NCBI RefSeq assembly: GCF_018682675.1
Contig: NZ_JAFMTR010000051.1
Span: 1 to 64,000, forward strand
DNA: 64,000 nucleotides
Direction: 5' to 3'
Origin: Sphingopyxis soli
GTDB taxonomy: Bacteria; Pseudomonadota; Alphaproteobacteria; Sphingomonadales; Sphingomonadaceae
A program made the translations under genes and the position numbers. The notes under the pieces are model-generated. The model was not told where the DNA came from. It saw only the letters and a program-made list of their open reading frames with translations, and searched no databases. Below, piece by piece: positions 1 through 9,292 of this stretch (positions are counted from its first letter, which is position 1; each line of letters starts with the position of its first letter).

Positions 1-71
1 TCCGGACTCGATCCGGAATCCATTTTTCCAGCGCTGCGCGAATGGACCCCGGATCAAGTCCGGAGTGACGA
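1..71. repeat. Intergenic palindromic repeat, copy A
   Basis: The sequence opens with CCGGACTCGATCCGG and closes with CCGGATCAAGTCCGG, two arms that pair imperfectly into a long hairpin around a GCGCTGCGCGAATGG centre. A second copy with the same order of blocks lies at 14802-14874. It belongs to the kind of extragenic palindrome scattered through alphaproteobacterial genomes. It may begin before the window. No gene is seen between it and position 154. Confidence 0.7.
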
Positions 72-153
72 GACAAGGAAGGACAACTTCCGGTCGCCAG
101 CCGACGATCAAGAAAACATTGCACGCCCTTCCGTCCCGCCCCACCTTCCGCCT

Positions 154-2562
154 ATGCCTCTCCCCGCGCCCTTCCACGACTGGTTCGCCGCGCGCGGGTG
201 GCGGCTCAGGCAGCATCAGGCCGCGATGCTGGCGGCTGAGCAGCGCGGCGAGAGCGCGCTGCTCGTTGCCGCGACGGGGGCGGGCAAGACCTTGTCGGGG
301 TTCCTGCCGAGCCTTGTCGACCTGGCCGCGAACCCGACGGACCGGCTGCACACGCTCTATGTGTCGCCGCTGAAGGCGCTCGCCGCCGACGTCGAGCGCA
401 ACCTCACCGCGCCGATTGCGGAGATGGGCCTCGACATCAGCGTCGAGAGCCGCAGCGGCGATACCTCGTCCGACAAGAAGGCGCGGCAGCGGAGCCGGCC
501 GCCGAACATCCTGCTGACGACCCCCGAATCGCTGTCGCTGCTGCTATCCTATCCCGACAGCTTCACCATGTTCGCCGATCTGAAGACCGTGGTGATCGAC
601 GAAATCCATGCCTTCGCGCCCGGCAAGCGCGGCGATCTGCTCAGTCTGGCGCTCGCCCGGCTTCAGCACATCGCGCCCGGCCTGCGCCGCGTCGGCCTGT
701 CGGCGACGATCGCCGATCCGGTGCAATATGCCGGCTGGCTGGCTCCCGACGCCGATGCCGGGAAGGTCACGCTGGTCGAGGGCGAGGCGGGCGCCGATCC
801 CGACATCGCCATATTGCTGCCCGCGGGCGCGGTGCCGTGGGCGGGGCATTCGGGGCGCTGGGCGGTGCATCAGGTGATGGAGGTCGTCGCGGCGAACCGC
901 ACGACGATCATCTTCTGCAACACGCGCGGCCTCGCCGAACTGATCTTTCAGGAATTGTGGAAGGTCAACGACCTGTCGCTGCCGATCGCGATCCACCACG
1001 GCAGCCTCGACCGCGAGGCGCGCCAGCGCGCCGAAGCCGCGATGGCCGAAGGACGGCTGCGCGCGCTCGTCGCGACGTCGAGCCTCGACCTCGGGCTCGA
1101 CTGGGGCGATGTCGATTGCGTGATCCAGATGGGAGCGCCCAAGGGCAGCTCGCGGCTGCTCCAGCGGATCGGGCGCGCGAACCACCGGCTCGACGAGCCG
1201 AGCCGGGCGCTGATCGTTCCCGGCAACCGCTTCGAATATCTGGAGGCGCGCGCCGCGCTCGACGCGGTCGAGGCGGGCGAGCGCGACGCCGACCGCTTCC
1301 GCCCCGGCGCGCTCGACGTGCTCGCGCAGCATGTGATGGCGCTCGCCTGCGCGGCGCCGTTCAGGGAGGAGGTGCTGCTGGGCGAGATCCGCAGCGCGGC
1401 GCCCTATCGCTGGGTCGATGCCGGGACCTTCGGCCGCCTGCTCGGTTTCGTGCGCGACGGCGGCTATGCGCTCAAAAGCTACGACCGGTTCCGGCGTCTG
1501 GCGCCCGACGGCCACGGCGGCTGGCGGATCGCGCATCCGAAGCTCGCGGCGCAGCACCGGCTCAACGCCGGGATCATCGTCGATGCGCCGACGCTCGATG
1601 TGCGCTTCAGGAACGGGCGCCGATTGGGCAGCGTCGAGGAATATTTCGCGAGCACGCTGGTGACCGGGGACACCTTTGCCTTCGCAGGCCTGAGCCTCGA
1701 GGTAGAGAGCATCCGCGACACCGACCTGATCGTGCGGGCGACGACGCGGCCCGCGCGCATTCCCTCCTATGTCGGCGCGCGCATGGCGCTGTCGACGCGG
1801 CTCGCCGACCGCGTGCGCGGCTTCCTCGCCGATCCGGCAAGCTGGCGGCGTTTTCCCGAGGATGTGCGCTTCTGGCTGGAGATGCAGCAATTGCGGTCGG
1901 TGCTGCCGCGCCCCGGCGAGCTGCTCGTCGAGACCTTCCCGCACGAGGGGCATCATTATCTGGTCTGCTACCCCTTCGAGGGGTGGAACGCGCATCAGTC
2001 GCTCGGCATGCTGATCACCAAGCGGATGGAGCGCGCGGGGCTGCAGCCGCTGGGTTTCGTCGCGTCGGACTATGCGCTCGCCATCTGGTCGCTGCGCCCG
2101 GTCCTGCATCCCGAAAATCTGTTCGATGCCGAAATATTGTCCGAAGAATTCGTCGAATGGGTCGAAAATTCGCACCTGCTGAAGCGCGCCTTTCGCGAGG
2201 TCGCGGTGATCGGCGGCCTCATCGAACGCCAGCATCCGGGCAAGCGCAAGACGGGCAAGCAGGTCACTTTCTCGACCGACCTGATCTTCGACGTGCTGCG
2301 CAAATATGAGCCCGACCATCTGCTGCTCGAGGCCGCCTGGGCCGACGCGCGCGAGCGGCTGACCGACGTCGCGCGGCTCGGCGACCTGCTCGACCGCGCG
2401 GCCGGGACGATGGTGCACCAGCGGCTCGACCGGATCAGCCCGCTCGCGATCCCGGTGCTGGTGCTGATCGGGCGCGAGAATGTCGCGGCATCGGACCTCG
2501 ACGACGCGCTGCTTGGCGAACTGGCCGATACGCTGGCCGAGGCGGCGATGCGCGCCGATTAG
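154..2562 (+). CDS. Ligase-associated DNA damage response DEXH-box helicase (Lhr-core family)
   Basis: This is a superfamily 2 ATP-dependent helicase of 802 residues. Walker A (AATGAGKT) is at about residues 39-46, the DEIH box at about 149-152, then LSATI, and motif VI as QRIGRANHR. After the two RecA-like lobes come the winged-helix and C-terminal regions typical of Lhr-core proteins. The family acts with an ATP-dependent DNA ligase, an exonuclease and PdeM in a bacterial DNA repair set. PdeM is present 1.2 kb downstream on the same strand; the ligase and exonuclease are not in this window and could lie just left of it. The ATG start has no obvious ribosome binding site, so it could differ slightly. 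Confidence 0.93.
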   Translation: MPLPAPFHDWFAARGWRLRQHQAAMLAAEQRGESALLVAATGAGKTLSGFLPSLVDLAANPTDRLHTLYVSPLKALAADVERNLTAPIAEMGLDISVESRSGDTSSDKKARQRSRPPNILLTTPESLSLLLSYPDSFTMFADLKTVVIDEIHAFAPGKRGDLLSLALARLQHIAPGLRRVGLSATIADPVQYAGWLAPDADAGKVTLVEGEAGADPDIAILLPAGAVPWAGHSGRWAVHQVMEVVAANRTTIIFCNTRGLAELIFQELWKVNDLSLPIAIHHGSLDREARQRAEAAMAEGRLRALVATSSLDLGLDWGDVDCVIQMGAPKGSSRLLQRIGRANHRLDEPSRALIVPGNRFEYLEARAALDAVEAGERDADRFRPGALDVLAQHVMALACAAPFREEVLLGEIRSAAPYRWVDAGTFGRLLGFVRDGGYALKSYDRFRRLAPDGHGGWRIAHPKLAAQHRLNAGIIVDAPTLDVRFRNGRRLGSVEEYFASTLVTGDTFAFAGLSLEVESIRDTDLIVRATTRPARIPSYVGARMALSTRLADRVRGFLADPASWRRFPEDVRFWLEMQQLRSVLPRPGELLVETFPHEGHHYLVCYPFEGWNAHQSLGMLITKRMERAGLQPLGFVASDYALAIWSLRPVLHPENLFDAEILSEEFVEWVENSHLLKRAFREVAVIGGLIERQHPGKRKTGKQVTFSTDLIFDVLRKYEPDHLLLEAAWADARERLTDVARLGDLLDRAAGTMVHQRLDRISPLAIPVLVLIGRENVAASDLDDALLGELADTLAEAAMRAD

Positions 2563-2657
2563 CGCCCCGATCCGGCCCGGTATCGTAACCGGCGTTTCGC
2601 TTGCCGCGAAAGACGAGGAGGCGTAGATTGGCGCAAAATATAGCGAGGATGCCTGCG

Positions 2658-3686
2658 ATGACCCATGTTTCGAAGCGGTCCGTCCCTTGGGCGCTTTTGC
2701 TCGCCGCGCCGTTGCTGGCCGGCGCATCGCCCGCCCCGGCCGAGCCGGCCGCCGCACCCGCGGTGCCGCCCGGCACGACGATCGATCCGCCGGTCGTGGT
2801 GACCCCGATCGTCCAGCCCTTCGACCTCGACGCGACGCGGCGGATGGCGGTGCAGGTCATGGTCGGCGGTCAGGGGCCCTTTTCCTTCCTCGTCGACACC
2901 GGCGCCGAGCGCACGGTGATCGCGCGCGAACTCGCCGAGCGGCTGAAGCTGGTCGAGGGCGAGAAGCTGCGCCTCGCGACGATCGGCGGGTCCGCGACGG
3001 TGGCGAGCTACCGCATCGCCGCGCTGCAGATGGCCGACCTTCATCTTGCCGCCGTCGATGCGCCCGCCTTTTCGGGGCGCCACATCGGCGCCGCCGGGCT
3101 GATCGGCGTCGACATGCTCGAGGAACGGCGAATCCTGATCGATTTCCGCAAGCAGAGCATGCAGATTCTCGAAACGCGCAAGCAGTCGCGGCCGCTCATC
3201 CGCGACGATGATGCGATCGTCGTGATGGCGCGCAACTCGGCCGGGCGGCTGATCCTGTCCGACGCGCGGCTCGACGGAAAGCGGATCGACGTGATCGTCG
3301 ACACCGGCGCGCAGACCAGCGTCGGCAACCTTGCCCTGCAAAAGCTGGTGATGAGCCGCCGCGCGAACCGGCTGCCGCTGATCGAGTCGACCCTCGACGC
3401 GGTGTCGGGCGAGGCGGTGCCGGCGTTGCGCACGGCGATCAAGCGGATCGTGATCACCGGCATGGACGTCAACGACCTGCCGGTAAGCTTCGCCGACAGC
3501 CAGGCCTTTCGCGCGCTCGGGCTGGAGGACCGGCCCGCGCTGCTGCTGGGGATGGACAGCCTCGCGCTGTTCGACCGGGTCGAGATCGACTTCCCGAACA
3601 AGCGCGTCGTCTTCGATCTGCCCGACGGCGCGAGCCGCGACACGAAACTCCGCCTTGCCGCGAATATGGCGGTGCGCGGAAGCTAA
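2658..3686 (+). CDS. Secreted retropepsin-like aspartyl protease family protein, two DTGA motifs
   Basis: The 342-residue product begins with a signal peptide (basic start, then a LLLAAPLLAGASPAPA stretch). It carries two retroviral-type aspartyl protease motifs, FLVDTGAERT near residue 77 and VIVDTGAQTS near residue 213, so one chain could form the two-lobed active site that retropepsins make by dimerisation. It is probably exported to the periplasm. The frame is open upstream to 2601, but the ATG at 2658 is preferred because GCGAGG lies about ten bases before it and the signal peptide follows directly. It lies between two DNA-repair genes, but a role in repair is unlikely for an exported protein. 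Substrate unknown. Confidence 0.8.
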   Translation: MTHVSKRSVPWALLLAAPLLAGASPAPAEPAAAPAVPPGTTIDPPVVVTPIVQPFDLDATRRMAVQVMVGGQGPFSFLVDTGAERTVIARELAERLKLVEGEKLRLATIGGSATVASYRIAALQMADLHLAAVDAPAFSGRHIGAAGLIGVDMLEERRILIDFRKQSMQILETRKQSRPLIRDDDAIVVMARNSAGRLILSDARLDGKRIDVIVDTGAQTSVGNLALQKLVMSRRANRLPLIESTLDAVSGEAVPALRTAIKRIVITGMDVNDLPVSFADSQAFRALGLEDRPALLLGMDSLALFDRVEIDFPNKRVVFDLPDGASRDTKLRLAANMAVRGS

Positions 3687-3736
3687 CCGCGGACTGGGGA
3701 GTTGCCCGCGGGCGCCAGCGGCGCCATAGCGGGGCG

Positions 3737-4447
3737 ATGTCCGTCGCCTTCGATTTTGCTGGCCACAGCTTTCGGATGCTCGCCGATCGCGCGCTGTTCT
3801 GGCCGCGGCACGGCGCGCTGGTCGTCGCCGACCTGCACCTCGAAAAGGCGAGCTGGTACGCCGCGCACGGCCAGCCGCTGCCCCCTTATGACAGCCACGA
3901 CACGCTCGACCGGCTGGCAAGGCTGGTCGCCGACACCGGCGCGCGCCAGCTGTGGTGCCTTGGCGACAGTTTCCACGACCGCGACGCCGCCGCGCGCATC
4001 GCGCCCGCGGTCGCCGGGCGGCTGCTGAACCATGCCGCGGCGACGAAGCTCGTGTGGATCGCGGGCAATCACGACGGCCTTTCGGGCGGCGCGTGGGGCG
4101 GCGAGGTCGCCGACGAACTGGAGAGAGACGGGATCGTGTTTCGCCACCAGAGCGAGGCGCAGGAAAGCCGGCCCGAAATCTCGGGGCATTTCCACCCCAA
4201 ACTGCGGCTGAGCCTGCGCGGGCGCCCCGTGTCGCGCCCCTGTTTTGCAGGCGATGCGCAGCGATTGATCCTGCCCGCCTTCGGCAGCCTGACCGGCGGC
4301 CTTGCGGCCGAAGATTCTGCAATCGCCCGCAATTTCACCGGACCCTATCGGGCGATGCTCGTCGCACGCGGACGCTTGCTGTCGATTCCATGCCGCGGCG
4401 TGGGCGACAATGACGTTACGGAAAGCCGGATCGCCGCGCGCCGCTGA
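3737..4447 (+). CDS. pdeM: Ligase-associated DNA damage response endonuclease PdeM
   Basis: This 236-residue calcineurin-like metallophosphoesterase has the metal-binding motif series in order: DLHLEK near residue 31, GDSFHD near 75, GNHDG near 110 and GHFHP near 150. PdeM proteins are phosphodiesterases/endonucleases that co-occur with Lhr-core helicase and ATP-dependent ligase, and the helicase gene is close upstream on the same strand. The gene starts 50 bases after the protease gene and could share its transcript. The assignment is firm at family level; the in vivo DNA substrate is not visible from the sequence. Confidence 0.9.
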   Translation: MSVAFDFAGHSFRMLADRALFWPRHGALVVADLHLEKASWYAAHGQPLPPYDSHDTLDRLARLVADTGARQLWCLGDSFHDRDAAARIAPAVAGRLLNHAAATKLVWIAGNHDGLSGGAWGGEVADELERDGIVFRHQSEAQESRPEISGHFHPKLRLSLRGRPVSRPCFAGDAQRLILPAFGSLTGGLAAEDSAIARNFTGPYRAMLVARGRLLSIPCRGVGDNDVTESRIAARR

Positions 4448-4605
4448 CCCGTCCGGCGTGTGGCGCACCGCTGCCCCGCCTGTGGCCAAAAAGCATCACC
4501 CCCCGAAAAACGACGCAAATGCAGGCCTCCGGCTGGATCGGCGGATCAATTTCGATATGTTCGGCAGGCAACAAAAATAATGAAATGTTGAGAGGAGTGC
4601 CCGTT

Positions 4606-7395
4606 ATGACAACTTCTTCCCTTCGTGCCGCGCGCCTTTTGCGCAGCAGCGCGCTTGGCGTATCGATCGCCGTAGCCGCCGTTTCGGTCCCCGCCTTTGC
4701 GCAGGATGCCGCCGACACCACCGACGACAGCGCCGACGCGCCGATCGTCGTCACGGCGCAGGGCCGCGCCCAGCTGCTGTCCGACGTGCCGGTCGCGATT
4801 TCGGCGGTCAGCGCCGAAACGCTGCAGAACAGCGGCGCGAACGACATCCGCCAGCTGAACCAGGTCGCCCCGTCGCTGCTCGTCTCCTCGACCGGTTCGG
4901 AAGCGAACGGCTCGGCGCGTATCCGCGGCATCGGCACGGTCGGCGACAACCCCGGCCTCGAAAGCTCGGTTCCGGTGTTCATCGACGGCGTCTATCGCTC
5001 GCGGTCCGGGATCGGCCTCAACGAACTCGGCGAAATCGACCGCATCGAGGTGCAGCGCGGCCCGCAGGGCACGCTCGGCGGCCGCAACTCGTCGGCGGGC
5101 CTGATCAGCATCTATTCGAAGAAGCCCGACTTCAACTTCGGCGCCAATGGCGAGATCACCTATGGCAATTATGACTATTGGCGCCTCGCCGGCAGCGTCA
5201 CCGGCCCGATCGGCGACACGCTCGCCGCGCGCCTCGACGGCGTGTGGGTGAAGCGCGACGGCTTCTACAATGACACCAACAACAATCGCGACGTCAACAA
5301 CCGCGACCGCTATTTCCTGCGCGGCCAGCTGTTGTTCGAGCCGACCGACGCGCTGTCGGTCCGGCTGATCGCCGACTATACCTATCGCGACGAGGAATGC
5401 TGCGCGGCGACCTATGTCAGTTCGTCGGTCAATCCGTACATCGGCAACCTCAACAATCCCGGCGTGCCCGCAAGCGCGACGACGAACAATATCGTGCGCG
5501 TGCTCGCCGACCTCGGCCAGCCGCTGGCGGCGTTCAACCAGGGCTATAGCCGCAATATCTCGGTCACCCCGGGACGCAGCTTTGCCGGCAAGACGAAAGA
5601 CTACGGCTTCTCGGGCCAGATCGACTATGATCTCGGCGGCGCGACGCTGACCTCGATCACCGCCTACCGCGAATATCGCTCCGGCCAGGCGGGCGACGTC
5701 GACTATAATGCGGTCGACATCCTCTATCGCGCCCCGAGCGACGACGCCTATCGCCAGTTCCACACCTTCACCCAGGAGCTGCGCCTGCAGGGCGAGGCGT
5801 TCGACGGCAAGCTCGACTGGCTGGTCGGCGGCTTCTATGCCAACGAAAAGCTGCGCGTGCGCGACAACCTGCGCTTCGGCAGCCAATATGGCCGCTTCGC
5901 GAACTGCCGCATCATCTCGGGCGGCGGCCTCGCCGGCCTCTATTCGCCCACCAACCCGCTCTGCGTTGTTCCGGGCGTCGGACCCGCGACGATCGCAGGC
6001 GCCAGCGGCGCATCGGGGCCCGACATTCTCGCCGCCTTCACCGCGCTCGACGGTCTCAACGACCGCGGCAGCATCAACGACGTCTATCGTCAGAATGGCG
6101 AGAATTGGGCGCTCTTCACGCACAATATCTTCCACATCACCGACACGCTCGATTTCACGTTCGGGCTGCGGTACACGAACGACAAGAAGAAGTTCTCGGC
6201 GACCTTCACCAACGACAACACGGTTTGCACCACGGTGCAGGGACTCGTTCTCGACGATCTGTCGAGCACGAACGCGACCGCGCGCGCGCTCGCCGGCGCC
6301 CTCATCGGCCTCAGCTGCCAAGGCAATTCGACCGCCGAACTCAACAATGTGTCGATCAACGACAAGCGGAGCGAGGACGAATTCACCGGCACGGCTATCC
6401 TGTCGTTCAAGCCGGTCGACGACCTGATGGTCTATGCGAGCTACTCGCGCGGCTACAAGGCAGGTGGCTTCAACCTCGACGGGTCGGCGCTGAAGTCCCC
6501 GATCCTGCCGTTCGCGGCCACCCCGGGCGGCGCGCAATCGCTGGTCGGCAACCTGCAGTTCGATCCGGAAACGGTGAACAGCTACGAGCTGGGCGCCAAA
6601 TATTCGAGCGGTCCGTTCAGCGCCGGGCTGACCTTCTTCCGGTCGGACTTCTCGAGCTTCCAGCTCAATACGTTCAACGGCACGGTCTTCCTCGTCCAGA
6701 ACATCAACGGCTGTTCGAGCAGCCTGAACGGCGGCGACCGCGACCAAAGCAAGTTCACCGGCGCACCGAACTATAATGCGGCGGCGGCGACCACGGGCGC
6801 CTGCCCGTCGGACGACGTCGGTTACGGTGTGCGCTCGCAGGGCTTCGAGCTCGAAGCCTCGCTGGTCCCCGCGCGCAGCTTCCGCATGACCGCGGGGCTG
6901 ACCTATGCCCGCACCAAATATCGCGGCAATCTGGTCGGTAATGATTCGGGCGCTCCGCTCGATCAGGCGCTGCGCCTGCTTCCCGGCAACAACCTGTCGA
7001 ACGCGCCCGAACTGGTCGCGACGAGCAGCATCGCCTGGACCCCCGATATCGGCAGCAGCGGGCTCACCGGCCTCGTCTATATCGATGGCCGCATGACCAG
7101 CGACTATAACACCGGTTCCGACCTGTTCCCGCAGAAGGAACAGAATGGCTATGCGATCTTCAACGCCCGCATCGGCCTGCGCGGTCCCGACGAGAAATGG
7201 GGCATCGAATTCTGGGGCCAGAATATCTTCAACAAGCAATATGCCCAGGTGGCGTTCAACTCGCCGTTCCAGGAAGGCGGCACGTCGACCGGCACCGCCT
7301 TCGCCGACCCGCAATATCCGGGCGGCCGCCAGCTCTTCTCGCAGTTCCTTGCCGAGCCGCGGACCTATGGCGTGACGCTGCGCGGCAAATTCTGA
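4606..7395 (+). CDS. TonB-dependent outer membrane receptor
   Basis: This 929-residue outer membrane transporter has a signal peptide ending near AFAQDA and a TonB box-like segment (APIVVTAQGR). A plug domain contains IRGIGTVGDNPG and VQRGPQGTLGGRNSSAG. The beta-barrel ends in YGVTLRGKF, with the terminal aromatic residue used for barrel assembly. The frame is open from 4519, but the ATG at 4606 is chosen because AGAGGAG lies eight bases before it and the signal peptide begins there. The gene stands alone, with no nearby transport or catabolic genes that would indicate a substrate, and ends at a strong terminator. Ligand unknown. Confidence 0.93.
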   Translation: MTTSSLRAARLLRSSALGVSIAVAAVSVPAFAQDAADTTDDSADAPIVVTAQGRAQLLSDVPVAISAVSAETLQNSGANDIRQLNQVAPSLLVSSTGSEANGSARIRGIGTVGDNPGLESSVPVFIDGVYRSRSGIGLNELGEIDRIEVQRGPQGTLGGRNSSAGLISIYSKKPDFNFGANGEITYGNYDYWRLAGSVTGPIGDTLAARLDGVWVKRDGFYNDTNNNRDVNNRDRYFLRGQLLFEPTDALSVRLIADYTYRDEECCAATYVSSSVNPYIGNLNNPGVPASATTNNIVRVLADLGQPLAAFNQGYSRNISVTPGRSFAGKTKDYGFSGQIDYDLGGATLTSITAYREYRSGQAGDVDYNAVDILYRAPSDDAYRQFHTFTQELRLQGEAFDGKLDWLVGGFYANEKLRVRDNLRFGSQYGRFANCRIISGGGLAGLYSPTNPLCVVPGVGPATIAGASGASGPDILAAFTALDGLNDRGSINDVYRQNGENWALFTHNIFHITDTLDFTFGLRYTNDKKKFSATFTNDNTVCTTVQGLVLDDLSSTNATARALAGALIGLSCQGNSTAELNNVSINDKRSEDEFTGTAILSFKPVDDLMVYASYSRGYKAGGFNLDGSALKSPILPFAATPGGAQSLVGNLQFDPETVNSYELGAKYSSGPFSAGLTFFRSDFSSFQLNTFNGTVFLVQNINGCSSSLNGGDRDQSKFTGAPNYNAAAATTGACPSDDVGYGVRSQGFELEASLVPARSFRMTAGLTYARTKYRGNLVGNDSGAPLDQALRLLPGNNLSNAPELVATSSIAWTPDIGSSGLTGLVYIDGRMTSDYNTGSDLFPQKEQNGYAIFNARIGLRGPDEKWGIEFWGQNIFNKQYAQVAFNSPFQEGGTSTGTAFADPQYPGGRQLFSQFLAEPRTYGVTLRGKF

Positions 7396-7416
7396 TCGCG
7401 TAGGCAGGGTTACGGG

Positions 7417-7455
7417 AACCGCCCGCTCGCTTGCGCGAACGGGCGGTTTCTTTTT
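7417..7455 (+). terminator. Rho-independent terminator after the TonB-dependent receptor
   Basis: AACCGCCCG at 7417-7425 pairs with CGGGCGGTT at 7440-7448, followed by TCTTTTT. It starts 22 bases after the receptor stop codon. It is the clearest intrinsic terminator in the window. Confidence 0.9.
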
Positions 7456-7592
7456 GTCCCACGCGAAGCCGCGAAGATCACGATTCCGGGCCGACAGGCC
7501 CCTTATATGATCATCGTCGCGCCCCCCGCGACACGGCGGAAAAGAGCCGCTTTGCGGCCGACACCATCTCTTCGCGTCTTCGTGTGAAACAG

Positions 7593-8624
7593 TCAGCGCG
7601 CCCGCGCAGCCTGATGCGCGATGTCGGTCATCAGCTTGCGGAACAGCACCGCGCCCGCGGTGCCCGAGGATTTGAGCGCGCGCTCGCAATCGAGCAGCCG
7701 CGTCATCAGCCGCGCGACGCGGACCGAATCCCAGATGTGGAGCTGCGCGGTCACCGCGTCGCGTTCTTTCCAGAAGACGCCGCTGCTCTTCGCCGCGACG
7801 ACGGTCGCGGGGTGGGCTCCGGCATCAACCTCTGCCCGCAGCCGCGCGAGCTGCATCGCGCGGATGCCGAGCGCGCGGATGATGCGGATCTCGGCGACGC
7901 CGACCGCCGCCGCGGTGCTCAGCATCTCGGGCAGGTCGCGCACCTTGCCGCCGAGCGCGACGTTGATGCATTCGCTGACATCTTCCTCGTGCGTCGCGGC
8001 ACCGAGCGCGGCGATGTCGGCGGGTGTCACCTGCCGCTGCCGGTCGGGCGCGGCGTCGAGGTAGAGCGCGATCTTCTCGATCTCGCGGCGCATCAGCGCC
8101 TGGTCGCCCGAGACGAGGTCGACGAGCAATTGCGCCTCGGCATTGGCGAGCCGCAGCCCCTGTTCCTGCGCCGCGGCCATCGCGATGCCGACGAGCGCGC
8201 GGCGGTCGGGCTGGTAGCAGATCGCCGCCACCGCATGGTCCGACCCTTCGACCAGTTTGACGAGCTTCGACTTAGCGGTGACCGACGCGCCGGTCGCGAT
8301 CACCGGGTTGATGACGGTGTCGGCCGCGAGCAGCGCCTCGACCGCGGCGAGACTGTCGTCGCCGTTGCCCGGGATTTCGAGCCGGATCACGCGTGCGGGC
8401 GAAAAGAGCGACATCGACGCCGCCTCGGCGGCGAGCAGCGACGGATCCTGCGACAGCTGCGCGCCGGTAAGGTCCAGCCGTTCGGCGTCCTTGCCGGCCA
8501 GCCCGATCAGATGCTGCGCGACCGCGCCCATCGTCGCCTCGTCGGGCCCGGTGAGGAGCGCGAAGCGAACCGCGGGATCGAGGCGGGTCTGGCGTTCGAA
8601 GTCGGCGGGCTTGACGCTCTTCAC
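7593..8624 (-). CDS. holA: DNA polymerase III subunit delta
   Basis: This 343-residue protein is the clamp-loader delta subunit, which opens the beta sliding clamp. The N-terminal part has the family pattern, including FALLTGPDEA, the LDLTG and SMSLFSPARVIRLE stretches, and later NAEAQLLVDLVSGD and LRREIEKIALY-like segments. The GTG at 8624 is chosen: it is four bases after the lptE stop and begins the conserved VKSVKPADFERQ segment. The open frame runs further upstream inside lptE but lacks homology-like sequence. Translational coupling to lptE is likely. The order leuS-lptE-holA is conserved in alphaproteobacteria. Confidence 0.9.
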   Translation of the reverse strand: MKSVKPADFERQTRLDPAVRFALLTGPDEATMGAVAQHLIGLAGKDAERLDLTGAQLSQDPSLLAAEAASMSLFSPARVIRLEIPGNGDDSLAAVEALLAADTVINPVIATGASVTAKSKLVKLVEGSDHAVAAICYQPDRRALVGIAMAAAQEQGLRLANAEAQLLVDLVSGDQALMRREIEKIALYLDAAPDRQRQVTPADIAALGAATHEEDVSECINVALGGKVRDLPEMLSTAAAVGVAEIRIIRALGIRAMQLARLRAEVDAGAHPATVVAAKSSGVFWKERDAVTAQLHIWDSVRVARLMTRLLDCERALKSSGTAGAVLFRKLMTDIAHQAARAR

Positions 8625-8628
8625 GAGC

Positions 8629-9180
8629 CTAGCCGCCAGGCGCCGCCGGCGGGTCGGCGGACTCGCCGCCGCCACGGTTCGCGAACACCGCGAGCCGTGC
8701 GACGATCTGGTCGGCGACGCCCGAGGCGAGCCGTTCGAGCGCGGTCGATTCGGCGGCGATCGTTGCATATTCGCTGCCGACGACGTCGATCCCGGCGTCC
8801 TGCGCCGCGGTCGCGTCGAGCAACACCTCGCCCGACGCGGCGTTGACGAGCTGGTAGCGCGCGCGCAGCGTCCGCCGCTCGCGCGTCACGGCATCGTCGG
8901 CGCGGACGCCGAAGCCGGTAATCGAATCCTCGAGCCGCACGTCGAGCCGCAGCCGTTTGCCCGCGCCATGCCCGGCCTGCGTCGCCTGCAACCGGTCGCG
9001 GAGCGCGTTACGGACCAGCCAGCCCGAATGCCCCTCGATCGGCGCGACGTCGACGTCGGCGAGCACCTGCGCCACCGCACCCTTGCTGCCGTTCGCATAG
9101 AGCGGGCGCAGGCCGCAGCCGCCGAGCGCCAGCGAGGCGGCAACAAGCGAGGAGACGAGAAGACTACGCATCTTAAGCAC
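8629..9180 (-). CDS. lptE: LPS assembly lipoprotein LptE
   Basis: This 183-residue outer membrane lipoprotein plugs and supports the LptD translocon that delivers lipopolysaccharide to the cell surface. The signal sequence ends in the lipobox LGGC (Cys22), followed by GLRPLY, a hallmark of the family's start. The rest is an alpha/beta domain with an Asn/Arg-rich stretch typical of RlpB/LptE. The start is GTG at 9180, with AAGGG seven bases before it; an ATG at 9171 is also possible. It lies between leuS and holA in the usual alphaproteobacterial arrangement. Confidence 0.88.
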   Translation of the reverse strand: MLKMRSLLVSSLVAASLALGGCGLRPLYANGSKGAVAQVLADVDVAPIEGHSGWLVRNALRDRLQATQAGHGAGKRLRLDVRLEDSITGFGVRADDAVTRERRTLRARYQLVNAASGEVLLDATAAQDAGIDVVGSEYATIAAESTALERLASGVADQIVARLAVFANRGGGESADPPAAPGG

Positions 9181-9194
9181 CAGTAACCCTTATT

Positions 9195-9274
9195 CCGTTC
9201 GTGTCGAGCGAAGTCGAGACACCCGGAAGGCAAGCCCGAACGATGGGCATCTCGACTTCGCTCGATGCGAACGG
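9195..9274. repeat. Inverted intergenic repeat of the CGACTTCGCTCGA type
   Basis: CCGTTCG at 9195-9201 and CGAACGG at 9268-9274 form the outer arms. Inside them, CGAGCGAAGTCGAGA pairs with TCTCGACTTCGCTCG. The centre is about 30 bases. It fills most of the gap between leuS and lptE, so it could form a stable stem in their shared transcript. Confidence 0.75.
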
Positions 9275-9292
9275 AGATGGAGATGCCAGCCC

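Noticed and set aside
544-2757. Long minus-strand frame opposite the Lhr-core helicase
   Set aside because: Composition is Arg/Ala/Gln-rich without domain signatures, while the plus strand has the complete helicase motif series.
4546-7689. Very long minus-strand open frame opposite the TonB-dependent receptor
   Set aside because: It mirrors the codon structure of a clear plus-strand receptor, lacks any motif and crosses the terminator. High-GC genes often leave such open antisense frames.
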